DNA of 64,000 nucleotides, taken from positions 1 through 64,000 of the IMG/VR virus record IMGVR_UViG_3300036881_000016, one strand, 5' to 3'. Origin of the DNA: a virus. Both the position numbers and the translations under genes were made by a program. This document shows positions 1 to 7,044 of the stretch, in pieces (the first letter of the stretch is position 1; each line of letters starts with the position of its first letter). The notes under the pieces are model-generated. The model was not told the origin of the DNA. It saw only the letters and a list, made by a program, of their open reading frames with translations, and did no database searches.

Positions 1-88
1 CTTTCCATTGCTTAGTTAGCGTTCCGGCAACATCGTCTACAATCTCTTGGTAGACGTTAGGTACAAGTTCAATCGTTGTTTGTGTCAT
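1..88 (-). CDS. Partial CDS, N-terminus of a structural-module protein
   Basis: The ATG is at 86-88, preceded on the minus strand by TAAGAGGTTAAA, a ribosome-binding site. The 29 visible residues begin MTQTTIELVPNVYQEIVDDV and continue past the window edge. It follows the 98-388 gene in the head/neck operon. It might be the start of the gene whose C-terminus lies at the right edge (63850-64000) if the genome is circular, but the two frames do not join directly at 1/64000. Function not recognised. Confidence 0.6.
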   Translation of the reverse strand, partial: MTQTTIELVPNVYQEIVDDVAGTLTKQWK

Positions 89-97
89 TTTAACCTC

Positions 98-388
98 TTA
101 ATATCCAGAGTATATTTCCGTAGTGCTTCCCGGGCCTGCGATATAGTTTCCACCCGCGTTGATTTGGAAAGACGAGCATCGCAGGTAGCCCATATTCATC
201 AGCGTTGCTCCGGCTTGTATAACCACAGCACCGCACGTCTGTTCCTGTCCTGACGAAATCGCTGCAGTCGTTCCGGCGTAGATAGTCCAGTTTGGGGTTA
301 CGTACTGATAAAGAATAGACTGTGCGAGAGCGACAAGCCCTTGATCGTTCGCGTATATCGGTGTAGGCCCGTTTCTAAGTAGTGTCAT
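98..388 (-). CDS. Small virion-associated protein (hypothetical)
   Basis: The protein has 96 residues and starts MTLLRNGPTPIYANDQG. Its C-terminal half is rich in Gly, Ala, Ser and Thr (GAVVIQAGATLMNMGY) and looks like short beta strands, as in decoration or tail-fibre-tip proteins. Its start overlaps the stop of the upstream 385-678 gene by 4 bp (ATGA), so the two are translationally coupled in the minus-strand structural operon. No family recognised. Confidence 0.6.
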   Translation of the reverse strand: MTLLRNGPTPIYANDQGLVALAQSILYQYVTPNWTIYAGTTAAISSGQEQTCGAVVIQAGATLMNMGYLRCSSFQINAGGNYIAGPGSTTEIYSGY

Positions 389-678
389 TTCGTGTACACC
401 CCGGTATATGAGATGTTTATCGCGCCGCCAGACGTGTTTAGAACTTGGATGTAGAATGTATTGTTCACGTCTTCTACGAGGGAAAGCCGCCCACCTGCGC
501 CAGTATCGTAGTCGTATTGTATTGATGTGTTCGGCGTAATGAAGAATAATTGAACGGCGCCGCTGTACCTAATGTTGTGAACGGTCGCCTCATTGCTGCT
601 GCCTGGTTGGATGTTGAATGTGGCGCCGTTTGCGAGACTTGCTGATTCCCCACAGAATTTGTCACCTTGTGAAACCAT
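385..678 (-). CDS. Small beta-rich virion protein (hypothetical)
   Basis: 97 residues, predicted beta-rich (NIQPGSSNEATVHNIRYSG, FYIQVLNTSGGAINISYTG), of the kind seen in phage head-fibre or decoration proteins. It is preceded by a GGAGGAAAAA ribosome-binding site and overlaps the next gene by ATGA. Its position between the connectors and the neck suggests a virion component. This is inferred from context only. Confidence 0.6.
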   Translation of the reverse strand: MVSQGDKFCGESASLANGATFNIQPGSSNEATVHNIRYSGAVQLFFITPNTSIQYDYDTGAGGRLSLVEDVNNTFYIQVLNTSGGAINISYTGVYTK

Positions 679-690
679 CGTTTTTTCCTC

Positions 691-1158
691 CTACTGTGCA
701 GCTGCTACGGTCTGCGTGAATATCCCCGCTGCTGCCCACGCCAATGTGAGTGTTCCACTCGTCACCATCTGCGCGCCGAGGTCAAGGTAGCAAAGTAACG
801 GATTACTATTCGTCGTCGAGGCTGCAGCTGCATATTGCAGGATCGCGTATTCCGCCGCGATACTCGCGTTCGTCGTGAATACCAGCGGGCCGGACGTCTT
901 GAGCCCTACGACCCCTGCCGCCACCGTCGGAACGACCGTCGCGACTCCTGAACCGCCGAGTGAGTAACCGTTACAGGCTGCAATCTCGAACGGACTTGAT
1001 GCCGCCCATTTTATGTCGTTGTACGTTTTCCAACTCGTCTTTACAGGCGCGTCTGCTGTCGGACCGAGCACGCAGAACGTCGATGTGCTATTTGCTTGTA
1101 TGTTTACTAATCCGGTCATCGTTGCGACCGGAGCATTATCAAAGACCGCTGAGGTCAA
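691..1158 (-). CDS. Hypothetical virion protein, Ala/Thr-rich (TTG start)
   Basis: About 155 residues, starting LTSAVFDNAPVATMTGL. I choose the TTG at 1156-1158 rather than the in-frame ATG at 1218. GGAGTGATAGAA lies directly upstream of the TTG, and this start shortens the overlap with the 1139-1432 gene from 80 to 20 bp. The protein is rich in Ala, Thr, Ser and Gly, contains only short beta-like segments and has no catalytic motif. It sits between connector and neck genes. Probably a decoration or head-associated protein, from context. Confidence 0.6.
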   Translation of the reverse strand: MTSAVFDNAPVATMTGLVNIQANSTSTFCVLGPTADAPVKTSWKTYNDIKWAASSPFEIAACNGYSLGGSGVATVVPTVAAGVVGLKTSGPLVFTTNASIAAEYAILQYAAAASTTNSNPLLCYLDLGAQMVTSGTLTLAWAAAGIFTQTVAAAQ

Positions 1159-1432
1159 TTCTATCACTCCTTTTCCTAATAAATCGCTTGCAATCGTTGT
1201 CGTTATGCTTAAGTCCAATGTGCTGCAAACCGCCTTTCACACCGTCCCTGCAGTGATAATGGTAGTTCTCCGGGTCTATCCTATCGTCTGGCAACGGGCG
1301 CCCTTTGTGACAAGTCGTGCAGTTCCGCAGTTCCTCGAGCGGCGGCAGAATATTGTTTCTCACCGTCACTTTTGGCGGATAGACCTTCATAGGGGCAAGT
1401 TCAATCGTTTCGATGTCTACCATTATTTTCAA
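1139..1432 (-). CDS. Small zinc-finger-like protein in the head module
   Basis: 97 residues. A CTTCHKG knuckle near residue 38 is followed by a YHYHCRDG segment, giving a possible C-x2-C-x(n)-H-x-H-C metal site. The C-terminus is basic (KRFIRKRSDR). It overlaps the start of the downstream gene by 20 bp. Family unknown. A small zinc-binding protein inside a head operon is unusual but matches the many Cys-rich proteins elsewhere in this genome. Confidence 0.6.
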   Translation of the reverse strand: MKIMVDIETIELAPMKVYPPKVTVRNNILPPLEELRNCTTCHKGRPLPDDRIDPENYHYHCRDGVKGGLQHIGLKHNDNDCKRFIRKRSDRIDLSGL

Positions 1433-1433
1433 A

Positions 1434-1634
1434 TTACAATCTGTGCAAGCGTCCAGCCATGCGATTCAGTTTCTTTGTGATGTACCGCATTTGGCGTGTA
1501 TAATGTTGCGAACGTGGAGATGCTACATCTGCGTCGATCGCATTAACTGCTGTAATTGCTGTCGCTATGTCCGTGGCGACGGTCGAATCGCTTTGCGTTC
1601 CTATTTCAGTCTTTGCTACTTTACTTTTCGTCAC
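1434..1634 (-). CDS. Hypothetical small protein (GTG start)
   Basis: About 66 residues, MTKSKVAKTEIGTQSDS and onward. The GTG at 1632-1634 is preferred over the GTG three codons earlier because GGAGGTGATAGCG provides correct ribosome-binding-site spacing. The middle is a heptad-like Ala/Ile/Val stretch and the C-terminus is strongly basic (RQMRYITKKLNRMAGRLHRL). Lies just downstream of the head-tail connector genes. Function not recognised. Confidence 0.55.
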   Translation of the reverse strand: MTKSKVAKTEIGTQSDSTVATDIATAITAVNAIDADVASPRSQHYTRQMRYITKKLNRMAGRLHRL

Positions 1635-1646
1635 CGCTATCACCTC

Positions 1647-1988
1647 CTACGTGTCGTATTGGCGCTCTCGCGCAGTTATAATTTGTAAACCGTTATTCGC
1701 TACTTCTGGCATGATTGCCGTGATATATAACTCTCGGCTTTTCCAGATTATTCGCATTGAAGATTCGAGTCCTCGTAGGCTTGAGGGCACTATAATTGAA
1801 TACACGATCTCGGCCTGTGGCCTGTCACCAACCATAACCTCTTCGGCATTGGTCGGGATCACTGACGCCTTTACGTTGTCAGCGAATACTGGCCAGTCGT
1901 CTAGCCAACCAGCACCGGCAGTTTGCTCGTCAGGCTTACTTTCAATCGTGATTCGATCTCCAAAATAAATGTAACGGGGGATTCTCAA
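1647..1988 (-). CDS. Head-tail joining (head closure) protein, SPP1 gp16-like
   Basis: 113 residues. The C-terminal half contains a pattern, RIIWKSRELYITAIMPEV then GLQIITARE, like the phage head-tail joining family: a hydrophobic run, a short turn, Y-x-I, then a strand ending in charged residues. The length is typical of stopper/head-closure proteins. It overlaps the upstream connector gene by ATGA and follows capsid and connector in the usual order. In related viruses such a protein seals the portal channel and binds the tail. Assignment rests on motif and order. Confidence 0.6.
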   Translation of the reverse strand: MRIPRYIYFGDRITIESKPDEQTAGAGWLDDWPVFADNVKASVIPTNAEEVMVGDRPQAEIVYSIIVPSSLRGLESSMRIIWKSRELYITAIMPEVANNGLQIITARERQYDT

Positions 1989-2410
1989 TATCTTGTATCC
2001 TCCCAGATATCCTGAATAAATGCTCGCGGGTACTTCTTTCTGTCAAGGCCGCCAGCGTAGACCATTGGGTCGCCTGAGAGGTGACTTCTAAGAATCTCAG
2101 ATAGTTCTTCGTATTGTTCAACGATATAACGAGGATCAGTGTTAGACAAACCGCCTACTCGAGTTGGCGGGAATTTACGAAACTTTGTTGCTACTGCCTC
2201 GGCTGCATCTGCAGCCGGCCCGTGTAGTTCATCCTTGCTCGGTGTCGGATTTTCGATAAGGTCTATGCAACTCAGAATCTCTTCATCTGAAAGTAACTGG
2301 TTTTGTGGATCATCAACAGCGGTGTCGCCGATGAGAAACCGCACGACGTCTTTCGGGTTGTCCGCTGCCCCACTCGTTTCTGTGAGGATCGACCCATACG
2401 TGAAGTGCAT
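1985..2410 (-). CDS. Head-tail connector (adaptor) protein, gp6/gp15-like
   Basis: 141 residues directly downstream of the major capsid protein. The N-terminal part (VVRFLIGDTAVDDPQNQLLSDE-type layout) matches head-tail adaptors that begin with 'VR.LIGDT....P.LSDEEI' followed by helices. A helical Ala-rich segment (AADAAEAVATKFRKF) follows. The adaptor forms a ring under the portal in related siphoviruses. Its stop overlaps the next gene's start. Call based on this recognisable N-terminal pattern and on synteny. Confidence 0.7.
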   Translation of the reverse strand: MHFTYGSILTETSGAADNPKDVVRFLIGDTAVDDPQNQLLSDEEILSCIDLIENPTPSKDELHGPAADAAEAVATKFRKFPPTRVGGLSNTDPRYIVEQYEELSEILRSHLSGDPMVYAGGLDRKKYPRAFIQDIWEDTRY

Positions 2411-2440
2411 TAGTTTCTCACCGTGTTCCGCTAAATTCGT

Positions 2441-3439
2441 TTAAGCTACTGCGCCTATGAAGTAGCTGCCCATACGGGTAGCGACTACCTTCGAGGACCA
2501 GAAAGCTTCGATCTCTATCTTGTTCGTCTTGGTGTCGGGATCGACCCATTCCGAGATAGCCTGTCCGCCTGCAGCGGCACCAGGGGCGTTGCTCCACGTC
2601 AATGTTGCCATTGCGGTCGCTGTCTTAGGCCCAATCCTGGGTGCTGTGTAGCAGAGTAGCGCATCTTTCCCGTAACTAAATGCGAAAACGGGTGTTGCGC
2701 CTCTCCTTGCGGTGTTGGTGACTACCTTCGGCACATAGATGTTGTCGATTTCGAGAACACGCGCAAGCATCTCGACCGTGATACTGTCGGCACTGACATA
2801 CTGGTATTGGTCTTTGATATCGGGGTGCATCTTTAATGCTAAGAATGTCCGAGGACCAATAATCAGTGTGTTCGGATACTTTCCGGTCTTTTCTTGCTGG
2901 TTGGTTGCCGCGTTCAGGATGTCGTCAACAGGCGAGCTGTTGGTCCGGTCAGACCAATAGCAGAACGTAGAGCCTGCGCCTACACCTGTCGGGTTCGACG
3001 TCTGTGCTTCGCCGGTGTATCTGCCGGCAGAGTCCCAAGCGCTTGCGGTCATTGCTGTTGCGATAAGGTCGCTTTCTCTTTTGAGAAGCATCTTGTCGGT
3101 CAACAGTTCCGTTGCGTCTGCGTGTAGATCGAAGATTGTGTCCGCGATCTTGAAATCCTCGTCTGTAAGGATTTTCTTTAGAGCCCACCGCTTGACTGCA
3201 TACGTGCCTTTGGTAAGACCGTACTCAGTGGCTACCGATGGAGTCCCTGCAGCGCGTTCCTGAACCTCATCCCTCATGAAGTCTTCTTGGTTGTACTTCC
3301 AATACTGACCTGCTTTGTCATCGACGGGGAGGTTGGGACATACTAAACTTGCTACAAATGCATCATCGGCTTGGGTGTACTCTTCACTGTAAGTCGTGAG
3401 TGCCCTGCTGATGTGCATCATATCGTAGGTTGGTTCCAT
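2441..3439 (-). CDS. Major capsid protein (HK97 fold)
   Basis: 332 residues, a usual length for an HK97-fold capsid protein. It starts MEPTYDMMHISRALTTYS behind an AGGAGGTGAAGAAAA ribosome-binding site. It has an N-arm, a long helical segment (ATELLTDKMLLKRESDLIATAMT, roughly residues 108-130) typical of the spine helix, an A-domain-like region near 'YPNTLIIGPRTFLALKMHPDI', and a C-terminal beta strand region. It lies between the decoration protein and the connectors, the standard order. Sequence alone does not place it in a subfamily, but it resembles coat proteins of Mu-like/E-type phages. Confidence 0.8.
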   Translation of the reverse strand: MEPTYDMMHISRALTTYSEEYTQADDAFVASLVCPNLPVDDKAGQYWKYNQEDFMRDEVQERAAGTPSVATEYGLTKGTYAVKRWALKKILTDEDFKIADTIFDLHADATELLTDKMLLKRESDLIATAMTASAWDSAGRYTGEAQTSNPTGVGAGSTFCYWSDRTNSSPVDDILNAATNQQEKTGKYPNTLIIGPRTFLALKMHPDIKDQYQYVSADSITVEMLARVLEIDNIYVPKVVTNTARRGATPVFAFSYGKDALLCYTAPRIGPKTATAMATLTWSNAPGAAAGGQAISEWVDPDTKTNKIEIEAFWSSKVVATRMGSYFIGAVA

Positions 3440-3453
3440 TTTTCTTCACCTCC

Positions 3454-4242
3454 TTATGTCGAAGTCACAAAGAATACCCAAATTGCGCCGGTATCGGCGT
3501 TCGTAAAGGTCGTGGTGTGCGCGTAAGTCAAACCGAGAGTTGTTGCCGCCGTCACTGTGCAACCTGCGCCTCCGACTGCAGAAGCGTTTATCGCTGCTAC
3601 TGCACCTGCTTGCCCACAGTTCGCCGACGTGAGCGATAGCACACCGCCGGTTACTGCGCCTGCGGATGAGGTCAGCGTCAGTGAACCGCTCTTGCCTGCT
3701 ACGCTGCATGGTGTGTCGATCGTTGCGTAAACTGCTGTGATCGTACCTGCGCTTGGCACCGGAATGCCTGTGACGATTGCGCCGTCAAGTAGTAATGTAG
3801 CGAGTGGTACTCTCACTGGATGAATCACTGGTGCGCCTGCGGACACGCCGAGGCTTGGACCCTTGTTGTCGAGTAGGACTTCGCCTATGTCGCCTTGTAA
3901 CTGCGAGGTCATTGCTACACCAACGATTGGGTTTGATCCCGTCGCGTGAATGAGCGTTCCGTCAGCTGCAGCTTCCATAGCCCACCCTGGCGTTGCTCCG
4001 CCAACACCAACGAGGTAAAATGACTTGCCGGTTGTCATAACCATGCAAATGTCATCCTGATTTCGCGGGTTTGTCTGTAGGATTCCCATTGACGGGTTAG
4101 CTGTTGCTGCGAGCGCGGCTCGACCATTACTGTCGATCTGAACGGCTGAGTAAATCAGGCCGGTTGCGTTTGTGAGGTCAGATGTGCATATATTCGTTGC
4201 CGCGTGCATCGAATATACGTTGCCTGGTTGCATTGTCGCCAT
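3454..4242 (-). CDS. Capsid decoration/cement protein (DUF2190-like) with added beta domain
   Basis: 262 residues. The first ~130 residues (NVYSMHAATNICTSDLT..., 'SMGILQTNPRNQDD') resemble DUF2190-type capsid cement proteins, which reinforce the capsid lattice and often come just before the capsid gene. The C-terminal ~120 residues, rich in Ala/Gly/Thr/Val (LTLTSSAGAVTGGVLSLTSA), look like an added beta-sandwich displayed on the capsid. The start abuts the scaffold stop as TAATG. The cement assignment is a family-level inference. Confidence 0.6.
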   Translation of the reverse strand: MATMQPGNVYSMHAATNICTSDLTNATGLIYSAVQIDSNGRAALAATANPSMGILQTNPRNQDDICMVMTTGKSFYLVGVGGATPGWAMEAAADGTLIHATGSNPIVGVAMTSQLQGDIGEVLLDNKGPSLGVSAGAPVIHPVRVPLATLLLDGAIVTGIPVPSAGTITAVYATIDTPCSVAGKSGSLTLTSSAGAVTGGVLSLTSANCGQAGAVAAINASAVGGAGCTVTAATTLGLTYAHTTTFTNADTGAIWVFFVTST

Positions 4243-4973
4243 TATGCTCGACCCCTTCGCTGCTCGATCTCGTCTTGATACGCGCCTGTAGAGTTGTAGG
4301 CTTCACGAATCACGGCTGTTTTCTTGACCTTGCCGGCGGACTTCTCCATCGCTTGTTTCACGATGGCATCGACTTTGCCTTGCGGCGAGTCTGAAGTATA
4401 TCCTTTGCCAAGTTCCTCGAAAGCTTTGCTCGAAGTCATGCTCTTCGCCATCAGCTTGCTTGTGCCGGTAAGACCATCTTCCAGACCTTTGTAGACGTCT
4501 GGCGCTTTGGTCGCGACTTCGCGCAGGATGTTGGCGAGGTCCGGAATCGCAAGGTTCTCAAAATCCTTCGCCTTGTTTCCGAAAACTTCGACTTGTCTCT
4601 CTTCTTCGTATTTAGCGGCCTTCGCCATCGCCTCTTTAGCGATCTTCTCATTCTCTGCGCTCTTTTTGAGAAGCATTTCGACGTAAGGCTTCGCTTCCTT
4701 CGGGACGTTTGCCAGATCAGGCAGTTCGCTTCCGCTCTTTGCCATCCCTGTCTTTACTTCCGGAGTCTCTGCAGGTTTTTCGCCGCCAAGCAGTGCAGGC
4801 AGCGAGCCTACGACACCCTTGAGTTCGTCAGCGCCGAGTGCTAGTGAACGCACGCCAAATCGCGTGTATTCTTGCACTTGCTCACTCGTCCCTTCTTTTT
4901 CAAAGAGTTCGGTAAGCTTTGCGTCAACGGAGGGGTCAAGTTCCGGAAGAGTCTCCATGAAATTGTCTTCCAT
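4242..4973 (-). CDS. Capsid scaffolding protein (putative)
   Basis: 243 residues, highly charged and helical (e.g. EMLLKKSAENEKIAKEAMAK), with long predicted coiled coil around residues 95-130 and no enzymatic motif. Located between protease and decoration/capsid genes, the usual place of the scaffold. The scaffold would guide procapsid assembly and be removed by the upstream protease. Assigned by composition and position. Confidence 0.6.
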   Translation of the reverse strand: MEDNFMETLPELDPSVDAKLTELFEKEGTSEQVQEYTRFGVRSLALGADELKGVVGSLPALLGGEKPAETPEVKTGMAKSGSELPDLANVPKEAKPYVEMLLKKSAENEKIAKEAMAKAAKYEEERQVEVFGNKAKDFENLAIPDLANILREVATKAPDVYKGLEDGLTGTSKLMAKSMTSSKAFEELGKGYTSDSPQGKVDAIVKQAMEKSAGKVKKTAVIREAYNSTGAYQDEIEQRRGRA

Positions 4974-4989
4974 GATGTTCTCCTATTTT

Positions 4990-7041
4990 TTAATTCAATG
5001 GGCAGTCTGCGCCTTCACAGGTCGCTACTATCGTGTGCATATTGTTCGCTGCTACTGCAACGAAGCCGACCGTTGCCGGTCGTATCTTTGTCAGTTTCAG
5101 GATCGTATCGACATCTCCGGCGTTCTTCGCCATATATCCAGGCGGAGCTTCGCCGTAGAGGCCTTCTAGTCTCCCGAACATGCTCTGACCCTTGTAGGTT
5201 CCAGCGTCGATTTCCTTTTTCAGGTCGTCTGAAACGCTGTGTGCTACACGCCAACTGCCAACAGGTATGTCACGATCTCCAAGCTTTTCAGGTTGGCTCG
5301 TGATGTAACTCTCAACAACTCGTGCGTCGGCTAGTTTCTGGTGCTCGGTATCCGCCAGCTGTGAATGCTCCATATACCAATGTGCCGCGTCTTGCAGGAC
5401 TTCCGGCGGCGCCCAATGGTTTTGGTCATCCAGCTGGTTCGGCGCATAAACAACCCCTTGCACCACGTTCCTTTTGTCAGGGGCATCAGCCATAAACAGC
5501 CCGAATTGATGCTCGTTATCAGATAACGTAGCGGACTTACTCATATTTGAACTTGTGCTATTTGTGTCGTCGGATGTTCCGGTCGGCCAGCCCAATTTCT
5601 TCGAGTAAGCAGCTAATTGTCCGGCTATCTTTGCTTTATCTGCAGCCGGTATTCCCTGCGCCTGATCGAATCTTGATTTCGCTGCGTGAATGGCGTCAGG
5701 AATAGCGAATAATACACCATCAATGACCGTAGCGATCGGGAATTTCATATCACTTGTTTTTCCGGTCCCTGGATCATATAAGAAGGCTCGCCCATATTTG
5801 CCCGTGTCAATCGTTCCGTCAGGCTTCTTAGCCCACGCTTTGAGTGTTTTGCGTGCCTGTCCTTCGTTCCAGCCAACGTCTTCGTGCGCTAGTGGTAACG
5901 CTGCGGCTTTCGCCATGTCGATTGCTACGAACTGAGGCTCTATTCCGCCGTCCAGAACTGTCTTGATCGCCTTTATCTTACGAACCAGTTCGGCGCCGGC
6001 CAGATTCACAGAGCCAGATTTAGCCATCTTCGTCAGGACTTTCGGATGCGGCAGTACAAAGTCTGCCATAATCGAATCTCCGATTCCCTGACCAAGTGCT
6101 ATCGTGAGGTCGGGGTCGAGGTTATCAAGTTCTTGTGCAAGGTTGTCCCGCCATTCGAGGACTTCGTTAGGTTTAGGACCGCGTGCATTGCCATCTTTAC
6201 CCATCAACATAACCGGAACCTGATGCATGATCGCTACATCTGATCTCTTGAGCCCAAGAGGTGCGAGGTAATTCTTGTCGAACATCGCCCCTGCGACACC
6301 CACCATTGGCTTGCCGCGAACCATTTCAGCGTTGTCAGGCGAACCTTCGACGAATGCAATGAGTGGCTGTCCCTCTTTTAGGATTGGTATTTGAGGTGGC
6401 ACATCGCTCTTGTGCATATCAGTCCAGCCGAGTCGCTTTGAATAACCCGCCAGGACTGAGGCGATTCGAGCTTTAGCAGCGGCAGGAATACTGCTTCCAA
6501 GCAAGCGCCCTTTTGCCGCCCGAATCGCGTTCGGCACCGCAGTAAGTGTCCCGTTTATAACTGTCGCTATTGGGAATTTATATGACGTCAGTAAGGTGGA
6601 CGGGGTGCCGTGAAACAAGAAGCCCTGTCCGTACTTGGCCGTATCAACTGTTCCATCTGGTTTTGTAGCCCATTTCCGAAGTGCGGCTCTTGCGGCACCC
6701 GCATCCCACGTAGTTCCTGCCGAGGCCATTGGCATACCTGCTTTGGCTAACGGCAGATTCACCTCTTTTGGATTGGTGAACATTGGAGAAAGTGGCATAC
6801 GGTTGCTGATCCGCAAGCCACGCTTTTTCATTTCGTTGTAAATGTTCTCGCCTGGCGTGACGAATGCCTGTGCCGGCTGTTCCATTCGGATAGCGTCGCC
6901 GAACCATTCGTTATAGGCTCCCCATGCCTTAGCGAGTTGTGCGTCTGAAAACTTACCGAGGACGGCTGGTGTGACGCTCACTGAAGCAATGAGCGATTGA
7001 TCCAGGGCGCCCTTCTCTATTTCTTGTTCTGAAATCGACAT
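4990..7041 (-). CDS. XkdF-like prohead protease fused to a UDG-like domain and two repeat domains
   Basis: 683 residues, much longer than usual prohead proteases (about 200-350). Domain order: an N-terminal region; repeat domain 1 (about 110-205, KWATKPDGTVDTAKYGQ); a segment at about 222-325 with the layout of family-4/5 uracil-DNA glycosylases (IAFVEGSPDN, then GKPMVGVAGAMFD, then ...LKRSDVAIMHQVPV..., then NLDPDLTIALGQ); repeat domain 2 (about 390-490, KAWAKKPDGTIDTGKYGR); and a C-terminal XkdF-like serine protease region (about 505-620, VVQGVVYAPNQLDDQ, with HSQLADTEHQK and VPVGSW-type elements). It sits between portal and scaffold, the normal protease position. The glycosylase 'GEAPG' motif is altered to EGSPD, so activity is doubtful. 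Confidence 0.7.
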   Translation of the reverse strand: MSISEQEIEKGALDQSLIASVSVTPAVLGKFSDAQLAKAWGAYNEWFGDAIRMEQPAQAFVTPGENIYNEMKKRGLRISNRMPLSPMFTNPKEVNLPLAKAGMPMASAGTTWDAGAARAALRKWATKPDGTVDTAKYGQGFLFHGTPSTLLTSYKFPIATVINGTLTAVPNAIRAAKGRLLGSSIPAAAKARIASVLAGYSKRLGWTDMHKSDVPPQIPILKEGQPLIAFVEGSPDNAEMVRGKPMVGVAGAMFDKNYLAPLGLKRSDVAIMHQVPVMLMGKDGNARGPKPNEVLEWRDNLAQELDNLDPDLTIALGQGIGDSIMADFVLPHPKVLTKMAKSGSVNLAGAELVRKIKAIKTVLDGGIEPQFVAIDMAKAAALPLAHEDVGWNEGQARKTLKAWAKKPDGTIDTGKYGRAFLYDPGTGKTSDMKFPIATVIDGVLFAIPDAIHAAKSRFDQAQGIPAADKAKIAGQLAAYSKKLGWPTGTSDDTNSTSSNMSKSATLSDNEHQFGLFMADAPDKRNVVQGVVYAPNQLDDQNHWAPPEVLQDAAHWYMEHSQLADTEHQKLADARVVESYITSQPEKLGDRDIPVGSWRVAHSVSDDLKKEIDAGTYKGQSMFGRLEGLYGEAPPGYMAKNAGDVDTILKLTKIRPATVGFVAVAANNMHTIVATCEGADCPLN

Positions 7042-7044
7042 ATC

